Below, in pieces: positions 1 through 10,760 of a stretch of 64,000 nucleotides of DNA. The notes under the pieces were generated by a model. That model was not told where the DNA came from. It saw only the letters and a list, made by a program, of their open reading frames with translations, and made no database searches. Numbering within the stretch: position 1 is the first letter of the stretch; each line of letters opens with the position of its first letter. The translations under genes and the position numbers were made by a program. This DNA is from Streptomyces sp. NBC_01233 (GTDB lineage Bacteria > Actinomycetota > Actinomycetes > Streptomycetales > Streptomycetaceae): contig NZ_CP108514.1 of the NCBI RefSeq assembly GCF_035989305.1, positions 7,420,501 through 7,484,500 on the forward strand, in the 5' to 3' direction.

Positions 1-3006
<3,006 letters not shown>

Positions 3007-3449
3007 TGGCCCTCCCCGATTCACCCGTCGTGTGCAAGGTGGGTACGTCCCCGCATGGAGCGTACACCTTTACGTGTTGACGAGATTCACACACTCGCGT
3101 TGACGTTGTCAACAGACTGACTGTGGAGTCGGCTCTGGCACGCCGCCCCGGACGCGCGGCAACCAGGTCGCAGTGGTCTCACCAGGCGGCCAGCGTCACC
3201 AGCATCTTGCGGTAGACCAGAGCGGTTCATGGGGCAGCGCGACGAGGCACTACAGCACGATCACTCATGGCCGCATAGTGCGCGGGTGGGGTGTCGCTGA
3301 GGTTGCGGTGTTGGGGGAACTGATCACACCTTGCTCGGACCTCATGACGTGCGAGCCGGCATCTCTCTACACGTGAATTCCGGCTACGCCAACCGGCGAG
3401 GGCATCGGATCCTTGGAGCCTCTGAACATCGCGCTGCCGGAGGAAGGCC
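3007..3449. other. Intergenic region without convincing gene
   Basis: Divergent promoter space between the kinase-helicase gene and the directionality-factor-like gene. Short open frames exist on both strands but none has a ribosome binding site plus recognisable composition. The base composition is clearly less GC-rich than the flanking kinase-helicase gene, which suits acquired DNA. No tRNA, terminator or clear repeat was seen. Confidence 0.5.
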
Positions 3450-4175
3450 ATGGCTCCCTACCTGCATTACAGCCCCAGTCGGGATCAGAAGCTCGACGAC
3501 ACTAGGGCGGATCGGTCGCGCGTATCCGCGTCGGATCCCGTGGGCCGATTCCACGTGGCGCGACAGCGAGGTGGAAAGCCCATTGCGGTGCAGGCATGGC
3601 GCGTTACAACGGAGAATCCCGCGGTCGCTGACGCTGTGGGTGGGCTCTATGGAGGTGTGCCGCGGATGTTGGACGCCGGCGACGAGCACGTCGTCGAGAT
3701 CCTGACTCGCCGCGATCACATCCCTGTCTTGCTGGATGGCCGCGGGGCCATCTCGCTTCGCATGGTGATGCGCGGAGCTGGTGAGACTTTCCATGTCTGC
3801 GACGGAACTCGGCTCTTGGAGCCGGTGGGCGCACGTGGATCGCTGTGTGGTTGTCCGGCGAGCCTGGCTGATCGCAAGGCGGCAGCCCAGGCAGGTCGCG
3901 GGCCGACACCTGAGGTCCGAATCGGCTTCCGGCTGGCGGACCTTCCCGGGCTGGGTGCGTTCGACCTCGTATCGACTTCGTGGGAACTCGCTGCCGAGCT
4001 GCCCGCGTTGGCTGCCGCCCTGGACACGGCGGCTGTTCCGGTCGTGGGTGTACTCCGGTACGAACTGGTGGAGTTCACCACGCGCTCTGGGATCGCCGCG
4101 AGCTACAGGCGGCCGGTCGTTGAGATCGGCAGGACCCAGGTCCTCGCCCAGGACGCCGTGCGACTTGCGGCGTGA
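3450..4175 (+). CDS. Recombination directionality factor-like protein (phiC31 gp3-type)
   Basis: 241 residues. ATG at 3450 preceded by GGAGGAAGG at 3439-3447. The layout matches, from memory, the directionality-factor family of serine-integrase phages: PVGRFHVARQ, AWRVTT, ADAVGGLYGG, ISLRMVMRG, HVCDG, CGCP, DRKAAAQAGRGP and a C-terminal ELVEFTTRSG-x-SYRRPVV. Such proteins bind a serine integrase and switch it from integration to excision. No integrase gene is adjacent within the window. The last 75 bases and everything downstream to 4980 are repeated at 8262-9144, where the rest of this gene has been lost. Composition is less GC-rich than housekeeping neighbours, suggesting a phage or integrative-element origin. 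The family assignment is by motif only. Confidence 0.6.
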   Translation: MAPYLHYSPSRDQKLDDTRADRSRVSASDPVGRFHVARQRGGKPIAVQAWRVTTENPAVADAVGGLYGGVPRMLDAGDEHVVEILTRRDHIPVLLDGRGAISLRMVMRGAGETFHVCDGTRLLEPVGARGSLCGCPASLADRKAAAQAGRGPTPEVRIGFRLADLPGLGAFDLVSTSWELAAELPALAAALDTAAVPVVGVLRYELVEFTTRSGIAASYRRPVVEIGRTQVLAQDAVRLAA

Positions 4176-4980
4176 CGCTGGTCCGCTGCTTGTCGGCGTC
4201 GTACGGGGGGACCCCGAATTTAATCGGTGGTGCCGTGTCCTGGGGCGAGGCTATGGTTCTGCTCGTTCCAAGGCGCGGCTGTGTCGCTGCCCAGGGCATG
4301 GTGTTGGTTCGTTGAGAAGAAGCAGGAGGTGAGGACATTGATGACTGTCATGGTGACGGGCTCTGCCCGCATTCAGGAGTTCATCGTTCCCACCCCTGTG
4401 GTCTCCGGCTGACACCCACTCGATCCGCGCGCTCGGAGCGCGCCGCCGGGGCCACCCTTCGAAGGGTTTCCCCTTGTTCAACGCTTCGCTCTACCCGTCT
4501 TCTCTTTCCGCTGTCCAGCACCCGCTCGCCGTCTACGGCTGGGACGAGGGCTGGGAGGCCGAGTTCGCCCCGTACGCCGCGCAGGGCCTGGTCCCGGGCC
4601 GGGTCGTCCGGGTCGATCGTGGCCAGTGTGATGTGGTCACCCCTGACGGCGTCGTCCGTGCCGACACTGCGTTCGTCGTTCCTCACGACCCGATGAAGGT
4701 CGTGTGCACGGGGGACTGGGTCGCCGTCGACCCGGAGGGCAGTGATCCGCGCTACGCGCGGATGATCCTCCCTCGCCGTACGGCTTTCGTGCGGTCGACG
4801 TCGTCCAAGCGGTCCGAGGGTCAGGTGCTGGCCACTAACATCGATCACATCGTCATCTGTGTGTCGCTCGCGGTCGAACTCGACCTCGGGCGGATCGAAC
4901 GGTTCCTCGCGCTCGCGATGTCCAGTTCGAGTGGCGAGGCACTGCTGCGTACGTCGGCGGACTCCTGGGAGTCCGGCGCG
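4101..4980 (+). repeat. Long direct repeat, copy 1 (partner 8262-9144)
   Basis: About 880 bp covering the 3' end of the directionality-factor-like gene, a 165-bp spacer, a 23-codon leader ORF and the first ~168 codons of rsgA. The two copies differ by scattered, mostly synonymous substitutions and a few small indels, so this is not a very recent perfect duplication. A separate 21-bp match (3827-3847 and 8241-8261) lies just upstream, separated here by 253 bp that copy 2 lacks. Confidence 0.9.
4341..4412 (+). CDS. Putative 23-residue leader peptide upstream of rsgA, copy 1
   Basis: ATG at 4341 is preceded by the strong ribosome binding site AGGAGGTGAGG at 4324-4334. The peptide reads MTVMVTGSARIQEFIVPTPV plus VSG and stops 61 bases before the rsgA start. 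Copy 2 at 8504-8575 is identical except Val for Met at residue 4, although surrounding bases differ. A strong ribosome binding site and a conserved peptide suggest that it is translated. It could be a regulatory leader or a small protein; nothing in it points to a function. Confidence 0.5.
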   Translation: MTVMVTGSARIQEFIVPTPVVSG

Positions 4981-4982
4981 AA
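4474..4982 (+). pseudogene. rsgA: Truncated rsgA (ribosome small subunit GTPase), 5' fragment
   Basis: Encodes the N-terminal ~168 residues of RsgA: the OB-fold region and the start of the GTPase domain (TSSKRSEGQVLATNIDH, VCVSLAVELDLGRIERFLA). Homology to the intact copy at 8638 stops abruptly after the SWESG stretch, at about 4980. The frame then runs into unrelated DNA and ends at 5466, so the G1 Walker motif and the zinc-finger C-terminus are absent. It cannot be a working GTPase. The break lies about 35-50 bases from a transposase remnant on the opposite strand, so a transposition or recombination event probably made it. Its start is TTG at 4474, as in the intact copy. Confidence 0.85.
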
Positions 4983-5016
4983 GATGCAGCGGAGAGAGGT
5001 TTACGCAGAACGTAAC

Positions 5017-5441
5017 TCAGGGGGAATGTTCAAGGACCTCACCGGTGGGGTCGGTGACGACCTCGATGTTCACGCCGTGCCGGCGGTGCTTGGCGGAGTG
5101 ATCGGCCCGGCTGTCGCCGACGCGGTCGGACTCGGCGAGGGTGCCGTCCAGCAGGAGGAACTCCGGATCATGCTCGCGCAGGGTCTTGAGCAGGCCAGGG
5201 GACCGGTCGGCCAGCAGGCCGGTCACGGCGGTGACGTACGCGTGGGCGGTGCCGACGGATATCCCGAAGCCGGACGCGATCCGGGTGAGGGTACGTGGCG
5301 GCGCAGGTACACCAGAGCGACGAGCGCCCGCTGGTGCGGCGGGAGTTTGCACCGTCGGTCACTCTCACGGGTGACGGTGAGCATCGTGACCCACTCGACC
5401 AGGGCATGCGGGAGGTCGAGTGCGGCAGGACGGGGAACCAA
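5017..5441 (-). pseudogene. Decayed IS5-type transposase fragment
   Basis: On the minus strand the start region ([18 protein letters not shown], then [17 protein letters not shown]) is in one frame and the continuation ([42 protein letters not shown]) in another, so there is a frameshift near 5290. This is the helix-turn-helix plus first DDE aspartate region of IS5/IS1647-like actinobacterial transposases. The protein stops after GEVL and lacks the remaining catalytic residues. No convincing terminal inverted repeats or target duplication were found. The remnant abuts the truncated end of rsgA copy 1. Confidence 0.7.
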
Positions 5442-5654
5442 CGAGGCTCCTGTGCCGGTGGGTTGAGACTTCGAACACCTCCCCCAACGGCACGGGGGCT
5501 TCGTGCGTTGAGGCCATCACCTCAACCTCACCGGCGTCACCCGATCAGGAGCCGGGCACGAGGACGAAACATCCTGCTACATGCTCCGCATTGTTGACTC
5601 TGAATTCGCCAGACTGATTTCAGCCAAAGGCAAAGATCACTCGTTCCGGCAGAA

Positions 5655-7433
5655 GTGGCCTGCCGGAAGGCCGGAAGTCGCCAGTCGCAGCGCAGTATTC
5701 GGAACGTGAGCCTTCCTCCTCGCCTGTCTCAGCCCGCCTACCCGGTACTGCTGGGCGGCACCCCCGAGCCCGGTCACGGCTGGGTGCACTGGCCCAGGAG
5801 CAGTGCGCTGCTCCGCGAGCCGTACGACGTACTCGCGCTCAAGGCGCGTCTCGACCACGATCGCGCCACCCGAGAGGATCACGCCGATCCCAGGCTGGTC
5901 GGACGGGTGGCCCGGTCGACCGACGCGCAGGCCCAGGCGGCACTCTCCCTGGCCCGCACGGCGCAGCCGGTGTGGGCGCGAGTGCCCCTGGAGCGGCGCC
6001 TGGACCTCGTCCGCGCCTTCCACCACCTCCTGCGGGACCGGGCGGAGGAGTTCGTCGAGGTCCTGGTGTCCGAGGGGCACCCGGTACGCGTGGCGCAATG
6101 GGCCCTGTCGGCGGCACTGAGCCTGACGCACCCGGACACGGTCGACCACGCCCGGGACGCCATGCTGTGGGAGGGTAAACAGGCCGGCCGCCTGGTCCGG
6201 CTGGTGCGCAAGCCCGACGGGGTGGTGTGCCTCAGTCCGGCACGCAACGCCCCCGTCCTCACCGCGATGGCCGCCGTACCGACCCTGGCGGCCGGGAACG
6301 CGCTGATCCTCAACGCACCGCCCGCGGTCCCTCTGAGCACCGCGTACGTCTTCCACGAGCTGGTCGCCCCGCTGCTGGCGGAGTACGGGGCCCCGCCCGG
6401 CACGCTCAGCGTGCTCTGCGCGCCCGCGCGGCCCACCCTGCGGACCTGGCTCGCCTCGCCCGACTGCGACGACATCTTCTTCTTCGGCGGACCGAGCCAG
6501 GGCGCCCAGCTCACCCGGGCCTGCCTGGAGTACGGCAAGAAGCCCATCATGGAGCTGGCCGGAAACGATGCCCTGGTGGTGTGGCGGGACGCGGATCTGC
6601 ACCAGGCGGCCGACGCGGCTATGGAGCGGTATCAGGGCTCCGGACAGCTCTGCTTCGCGCCCAAGTTCACGCTGGTCCACCCGGCCGTGGCCGAGCAGTT
6701 CACCGAGCTGGTGCGCAGCCGGGCGCTCAGGCTGCGCGTCGGGCCTCCGGAGGATCCGGACGTCGTGCTCACTCCCGTCGTCAAGCGTTCCCAGTGCCAG
6801 GACGTGCTCGACGACGCCGTGGCCAAGGGCGCCGAGCTGCTGTGCGGGGGCGAGCTGGTCGACGTGACGGACACACCGACCCAGCGAGGGCCCTTCATCA
6901 GGCCGGTACTGCTCCGCGTAAGGGGGCTGCCGGAGGCGGCGACGATGCGGGCTGTCACGGAGGAGACGTTCTTCCCACTCATGTGCGTGATCGTTCCCGA
7001 CGGCGCACCAGGCGCAGCAGGGACCGAGGAGGCCATCGACCGCGAGCTCCTGGACGCGCTGATCGCCTTCGTCAACGCGAATCCGTACGGGCTGCGCAAC
7101 TCCCTGTGGGCCCAAGACCTGGACGTCATCCACCGGTTCACCGACGAGGTGACCAACGGCGGGGTGCTGAAGGTCAACGACAGCCACATCGGCACCCTGC
7201 CCGTCCTGCCCATCATCGGCGGTACGGGGCTTTCCGGTGGGGTGTTCGGCGAGGCCAACATCCCCTTTCTGCGTACCACTCGACTCCAGGGAATCAGTAT
7301 CGGCACCGGCGAACCGGGGCACTTCGACCACCTCGCCGCTGCCGGACTCCGCCAAGCCTCCGGGCCGCCGTCCACGGCTGTCCGGCCGCACGAACACAGC
7401 GGCGCAGCCGCGCAAGAGAGGCATGCCCCATGA
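5655..7433 (+). CDS. Aldehyde dehydrogenase family protein
   Basis: 592 residues from GTG 5655. GTG 5706 (protein starting MSLPPRL) is an equally plausible start, and neither has a strong ribosome binding site. It carries the ALDH catalytic pair: Glu in MELAGN near residue 300 and the nucleophilic Cys in SGQLCFAPK near residue 333. Other family landmarks are FFFGG, the EETFFP segment and a late NPYGL. NAD(P)-dependent oxidation of an aldehyde is expected; the substrate is unknown. The stop overlaps the next ATG (ATGA at 7430-7433), so it is translationally coupled to an EF-hand protein. The pair lies between the two copies of a long direct repeat and ends at a strong terminator, so it looks like cargo inserted beside rsgA. 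Confidence 0.85.
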   Translation: MACRKAGSRQSQRSIRNVSLPPRLSQPAYPVLLGGTPEPGHGWVHWPRSSALLREPYDVLALKARLDHDRATREDHADPRLVGRVARSTDAQAQAALSLARTAQPVWARVPLERRLDLVRAFHHLLRDRAEEFVEVLVSEGHPVRVAQWALSAALSLTHPDTVDHARDAMLWEGKQAGRLVRLVRKPDGVVCLSPARNAPVLTAMAAVPTLAAGNALILNAPPAVPLSTAYVFHELVAPLLAEYGAPPGTLSVLCAPARPTLRTWLASPDCDDIFFFGGPSQGAQLTRACLEYGKKPIMELAGNDALVVWRDADLHQAADAAMERYQGSGQLCFAPKFTLVHPAVAEQFTELVRSRALRLRVGPPEDPDVVLTPVVKRSQCQDVLDDAVAKGAELLCGGELVDVTDTPTQRGPFIRPVLLRVRGLPEAATMRAVTEETFFPLMCVIVPDGAPGAAGTEEAIDRELLDALIAFVNANPYGLRNSLWAQDLDVIHRFTDEVTNGGVLKVNDSHIGTLPVLPIIGGTGLSGGVFGEANIPFLRTTRLQGISIGTGEPGHFDHLAAAGLRQASGPPSTAVRPHEHSGAAAQERHAP

Positions 7434-7993
7434 CCGCGCTTTCCGGCACCCCCCTGCTCCACCACAAGATCGATGTCTGCTTCGGGCACTTCGACGCCGA
7501 CGGCAGCGGCCAAGTCGACCGTGAGGATCTGCTCACCCTCGGCTCCCGGCTGCTGGCCAAGTTCGGCGAGCCCGCCACTTCACCCAAGGGCACCGCGCTG
7601 ATGGACGGTATGACCCGCTTCTGGGACGCCCTCGCGGAGGCCGCCGACGTGGACGCGGACGGACAGCTCACCGCGGAGGAGTATCGCGCGGGCATGACGG
7701 GGGCGTTCGTGGCCTCCGCCGGAGGCTTCGACGCGTCGCTGCGGCCCCTGGCCCAGGCGGTGTGCACACTGCTCGACACCGATGAGGACGGTGAGGTGGA
7801 CGAGAGGGAGTTCCAGGCCTGGCAGCAGGTCTTCGGCACCGCGCCCGAACACCGAGCCGCCGCGTTCAAGCACCTCGACACGGACGGCAGCGGCAAGCTG
7901 AGCGTCGACGAACTCCTCGCGGCGATGCGCCAGTACTACATCAGCCCTGATGCCGCCGCGCGGGGGAACTGGCTCTACGGCCCTGTCGCCTGA
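7430..7993 (+). CDS. EF-hand calcium-binding protein (calerythrin-like)
   Basis: 187 residues. The ATG overlaps the stop of the aldehyde dehydrogenase gene by four bases. At least three canonical EF-hand loops can be read: DADGSGQVDRED near residue 23, DTDEDGEVDEREF near 121 and DTDGSGKLSVDEL near 155. A fourth, DVDADGQLTAEEY, lies near 73. No signal peptide or membrane segment is present, so it should be a cytosolic calcium sensor or buffer like calerythrin and the CabB-type proteins of Streptomyces. Coupling to an aldehyde dehydrogenase is unusual and suggests a shared stoichiometry or direct partnership; that is inference. A 16-bp perfect hairpin ends the transcript 10 bases after the stop. 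Confidence 0.9.
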   Translation: MTALSGTPLLHHKIDVCFGHFDADGSGQVDREDLLTLGSRLLAKFGEPATSPKGTALMDGMTRFWDALAEAADVDADGQLTAEEYRAGMTGAFVASAGGFDASLRPLAQAVCTLLDTDEDGEVDEREFQAWQQVFGTAPEHRAAAFKHLDTDGSGKLSVDELLAAMRQYYISPDAAARGNWLYGPVA

Positions 7994-8003
7994 GCCCTGG
8001 AAG

Positions 8004-8038
8004 GGACAAGGCCCGGGTCACGGACCCGGGCCTTGTCC
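8004..8038 (+). terminator. Rho-independent-type terminator after EF-hand gene
   Basis: Perfect 16-bp stem (8004-8019 with 8023-8038), three-base loop, followed by TTTG. It closes the aldehyde dehydrogenase/EF-hand operon. Confidence 0.85.
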
Positions 8039-8240
8039 TTTGTGCGGGCATGCCGGCAAGGGTCAGTACAGCTCGTCGTCGTCACACCCGGCGGCGTAAG
8101 CCTGCGGCGCGGGGACGGACGGCACCGTGGCTGCGGCGAGTACTGTCGCGAGCAGGAGATTGCACGTCATCCGAGGATCCGCCAGTTGCGCCGCGAACCA
8201 CCGCGTCGTGGCCGCCGTCAGGCACTGGTGTGTTCCGTCG

Positions 8241-8335
8241 GGCGCACGTGGATCGCTGTGAGCTACAGGCGGCCGGTGGTTGACATCGGCAGGACCCAGG
8301 TCCTCGCCCAGGATGCTGTACGACTCGCGGCGTGA
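8241..8335 (+). pseudogene. Remnant of second directionality-factor-like gene
   Basis: Bases 8241-8261 match 3827-3847 of the intact gene and 8262 onward match 4101 onward, so 253 bp of coding sequence are missing at the joint. The reading frame ends in SYRRPVVDIGRTQVLAQDAV like the intact copy. In the intact gene the joint sites are imperfect repeats (GGATCGCTGTG and GGATCGCCGCG), consistent with deletion by misaligned recombination. Upstream of 8241 there is no similarity to the missing N-terminal part. A nominal frame opening near 8033 inside the terminator is not believable. Confidence 0.75.
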
Positions 8336-9144
8336 CGCTGGTCCGCCGGCTGTCGGGGGCGTCCAGGTGAGGTCCCGAATTTAATCGGTGGTGCCGTGCA
8401 CTGGGGTGGGGTTATGGTTCTGCTCGTTCCAAGGCGCGGCTGTGTGTCGTTGCCAAGGGCACGGTGTTGGTTCGTTGAGAAGAAGCAGGAGGTGAGGACA
8501 TTGATGACTGTCGTGGTGACGGGCTCTGCCCGCATTCAGGAGTTCATCGTTCCCACCCCTGTGGTCTCCGGCTGACACCCACTCGACTTCCGCGCGCTCG
8601 GAGCGCGCCGCCGGGGCCACCCTTCGAAGGGTTCCCCTTGTTCAACGCTCCGCTCCACCCGTTTTCCTCTTCCGCTGTCCAGCACCCGCTCGCCGTCTAC
8701 GGCTGGGACGAGGGCTGGGAGGCCGAGTTCGCCCCGTACGCCGCCCAGGGCCTGGTCCCGGGCCGGGTCGTCCGTGTCGATCGCGGCCAGTGTGATGTGG
8801 CCACCCCCGATGGGGTCATCCGAGCCGACACCGAGTTCGTCGTTCCCCGCGATCCGATGAAGGTCGTGTGCACGGGGGACTGGGTCGCCGTCGACCCCGA
8901 GGGCAGTGACCCCCGGTACGCGCGGACGATCCTGCCTCGGCGGACCGCGTTCGTCCGGTCGACGTCGTCCAAGCGTTCCGAGGGCCAGGTGCTGGCCACT
9001 AACATCGACCACATCGTCATCTGTGTGTCGCTCGCGGTCGAACTCGACCTCGGGCGGATCGAACGGTTCCTCGCGCTCGCGATGTCCAGTTCGAGCGGTG
9101 ATGCACTGCTGCGTACGTCGGCGGACTCCTGGGAGTCGGGGGCG
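8262..9144 (+). repeat. Long direct repeat, copy 2 (partner 4101-4980)
   Basis: Carries the same elements as copy 1 (gene tail, leader ORF, rsgA 5' part). Here rsgA continues to its natural end. Offset between copies is 4161 to 4164 bases, so only small indels separate them. Confidence 0.9.
8504..8575 (+). CDS. Putative 23-residue leader peptide upstream of rsgA, copy 2
   Basis: ATG at 8504 behind CAGGAGGTGAGG. It differs from copy 1 by one residue (Val for Met at position 4) and stops 62 bases before rsgA. GC-rich palindromic sequence (GCGCGCTCGGAGCGCGC and CCCTTCGAAGGG) lies between its stop and the rsgA start, an arrangement compatible with translation-dependent control. Confidence 0.5.
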   Translation: MTVVVTGSARIQEFIVPTPVVSG

Positions 9145-9804
9145 CAGCCGCTGGTCGTCCTCACCAAGGCGGACCTCGTTCCCGACCCGGTGACGCTCGG
9201 GCACCTGGTCCAGGACGTGGAGGCCACCGCGCCGGGCGTCCAGGTACTGACCGTCTCCTCCGTCACCGGAGAGGGCACGGACGTCCTCGCCGCCGTCGTC
9301 GCGGGCGGCACCAGCGTGCTGCTCGGCATCTCCGGCGCCGGCAAGTCCACCCTGGCCAACGCGCTGCTCGGCGCGGAGGTCATGGAGGTCCAGGAGGCCC
9401 GCGAGGTCGACGGCAAGGGCCGCCACACCACGACGACCCGCAACCTGCTCGCCCTGCCGGGCGGCGGCGTCCTGATCGACACGCCGGGACTGCGCGGCGT
9501 CGGGCTCTGGGACGCCGAGACCGGCGTCGGCCAGGTCTTCTCGGAGATCGAGGAGTACGCGGAGCACTGCCGCTTCCACGACTGCGCGCACGAGGCGGAG
9601 CCGGGGTGCGCGGTGCTGGCCGCGCTGGACTCGGGGGAGCTGGCGGAACGCCGCCTGGACAGCTACCGCAAGCTGCTGCGGGAGAACCAGCGGATCGTGG
9701 CGAAGACGGACGCGCGGCTCCGGTCGGAGATCCGCCGCGACTGGCGCCTCAAGTCGGCGGAGGGCCGCGCCAACTACGCGGCCAAGCGCGGCGCCCGCTC
9801 CTGA
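8638..9804 (+). CDS. rsgA: Ribosome small subunit-dependent GTPase A
   Basis: 388 residues from TTG 8638. RsgA is a circularly permuted GTPase that aids late 30S maturation and checks the decoding centre. Visible are the N-terminal OB-fold, LTKAD (G4), LLGISGAGKSTLAN (G1 P-loop) near residue 225, the DTPGLRG G3 motif, and a C-terminal zinc-binding cluster with Cys and His around FHDCAHEAEPGCAV. Length is normal for the family. A 5' fragment of a second copy lies at 4474. The first ~168 codons belong to the duplicated segment, so this gene could be a hybrid of an incoming 5' part and the resident 3' part. A hairpin at 9821 follows. Confidence 0.95.
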   Translation: MFNAPLHPFSSSAVQHPLAVYGWDEGWEAEFAPYAAQGLVPGRVVRVDRGQCDVATPDGVIRADTEFVVPRDPMKVVCTGDWVAVDPEGSDPRYARTILPRRTAFVRSTSSKRSEGQVLATNIDHIVICVSLAVELDLGRIERFLALAMSSSSGDALLRTSADSWESGAQPLVVLTKADLVPDPVTLGHLVQDVEATAPGVQVLTVSSVTGEGTDVLAAVVAGGTSVLLGISGAGKSTLANALLGAEVMEVQEAREVDGKGRHTTTTRNLLALPGGGVLIDTPGLRGVGLWDAETGVGQVFSEIEEYAEHCRFHDCAHEAEPGCAVLAALDSGELAERRLDSYRKLLRENQRIVAKTDARLRSEIRRDWRLKSAEGRANYAAKRGARS

Positions 9805-9820
9805 CCCACGCCGCCCGCGC

Positions 9821-9840
9821 GGAGCCCCACCCGGGGCTCC
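9821..9840. terminator. Hairpin after rsgA
   Basis: GGAGCCCC / GGGGCTCC stem with a four-base loop, 16 bases after the rsgA stop. There is no T tract, as is usual in Streptomyces. Confidence 0.6.
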
Positions 9841-9856
9841 GTCCCCGGCCCCGCGC

Positions 9857-9953
9857 CTCCGTTGCCGGCGGGGCTGGATTCGGCTGAGCTGTGCGCGAAG
9901 GTGCCGCGCAGCGGCAATGTCAGCCCCGCCGGCGTCTGAGGCGCGGGGTCTGG
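9857..9953. repeat. Palindromic intergenic repeat pair (Streptomyces REP-like)
   Basis: Opposed arms GCCGGCGGGGCTG (near 9862) and CAGCCCCGCCGGCGTCTGAGGCGCGGGG (9921-9948) are the same family as the 24-base units at 33628 and 60892. They are a common intergenic element of this genus, possibly transcript-stabilising or terminating. Confidence 0.7.
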
Positions 9954-10438
9954 GGCGGAGCCCCAGGTCTTTGGGCCCCGCCGCCCGCCCCCGCCACTGG
10001 CAGCGGAGGGCAGCGGCAGACCGGTCGGTTTTCAGACACTCTGGTGCCGCGGAGGGGCAGGTTCCGGCTCTGGTGGCAGCTGGGCAAATCGGGACCGTCG
10101 TCGCCCTTCCGGGCAGGTGGGAAGGGGGGCGCCCCGCCGCTCGGCCATCGGCCGAGGCGTGATGCGCGGCGCCGTCCCCGGCCAGTCGGCAGACGGTTCC
10201 ACAAGGGTCAACTCTGCTTCGTGCAAAAGCGGTTCCGCCCGCCGTGGAGCCGGACGGGGAACGTGCCCGCCCCCGGTCGAGGCGCTCGCAGGAGGGTGTC
10301 CGGGCGGTCGGCAGGGGGTCGTCGGACGCCGGCTGCCGGGGACCGTACGGTTCACGCCGTCTCTGGCCGACACCCACCGATTCCTGGTGTGCGACTGTTA
10401 AGTTGATCACGACTTATGTGACGCAGGGGGAACCAATA
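9954..10438. other. Long leader/promoter region of the NRPS cluster
   Basis: 485 bases with no convincing gene on either strand. The last ~60 bases, before a short ORF at 10439, are AT-richer (GTTAAGTTGATCACGACTTATG) and probably hold the promoter of the NRPS operon. No consensus -35/-10 pair could be fixed with confidence. Confidence 0.4.
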
Positions 10439-10525
10439 ATGGCGCCGCACGCCTTCCGCCAAGATGGCATTACGTCTTCACTCGGCATTCATTCCTGTTG
10501 TACCTCGCTGGAGTTCCAGGTGTGA
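10439..10525 (+). CDS. Short ORF (28 residues) upstream of NRPS genes
   Basis: ATG at 10439 follows GCAGGGGGAACCAATA, a good ribosome binding site, and an AT-rich likely promoter. The product begins MAPHAFRQDG and ends with a Ser/Cys/Thr-rich tail containing HSCCTSLEF. It stops 235 bases before the first NRPS gene. It might be a leader peptide controlling the cluster, a small secreted or modified peptide, or chance. No recognisable RiPP leader motif is present and no RiPP modification enzyme is nearby. Confidence 0.4.
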   Translation: MAPHAFRQDGITSSLGIHSCCTSLEFQV

Positions 10526-10760
10526 TCGCAGGCCGAACCGGCTGCTTCCCTGGCTAACCCTTCCGATCGACCGACCGGCACGGGATTCTCCCTGCCCTCC
10601 GATCGGCATGCCCGCTCTCCGCCCGGCGCCCCTGGCGGGCAGGCCGTGGCGGAGATGTACGCACGCAACGCTCGCCGCTGAGCCACGCCCTGATTCAGGC
10701 CATCGCTGCCCGAGTCCGGACTGCGCCTGCGCGCGGCTTCCACCGGAAAGGCCCACTCTC

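Noticed and set aside
4227..4412. Longer 61-codon form of the leader ORF
   Set aside because: The upstream part is frame-shifted between the two repeat copies; only the 23 codons behind the strong ribosome binding site are conserved.
5637..7424. 595-codon minus-strand frame opposite the aldehyde dehydrogenase
   Set aside because: No motifs; the plus-strand protein has catalytic Cys and Glu and is coupled to the next gene.
8033..8335. 100-codon ORF ending like the directionality-factor gene
   Set aside because: It opens inside a terminator and only its last ~30 codons are homologous, so it is treated as a pseudogene remnant.
10439..10525. Lanthipeptide precursor reading of the short ORF before the NRPS genes
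   Set aside because: There is no LanM/LanB/LanC-like or other RiPP enzyme nearby, and no leader motif; kept only as a possible leader peptide.
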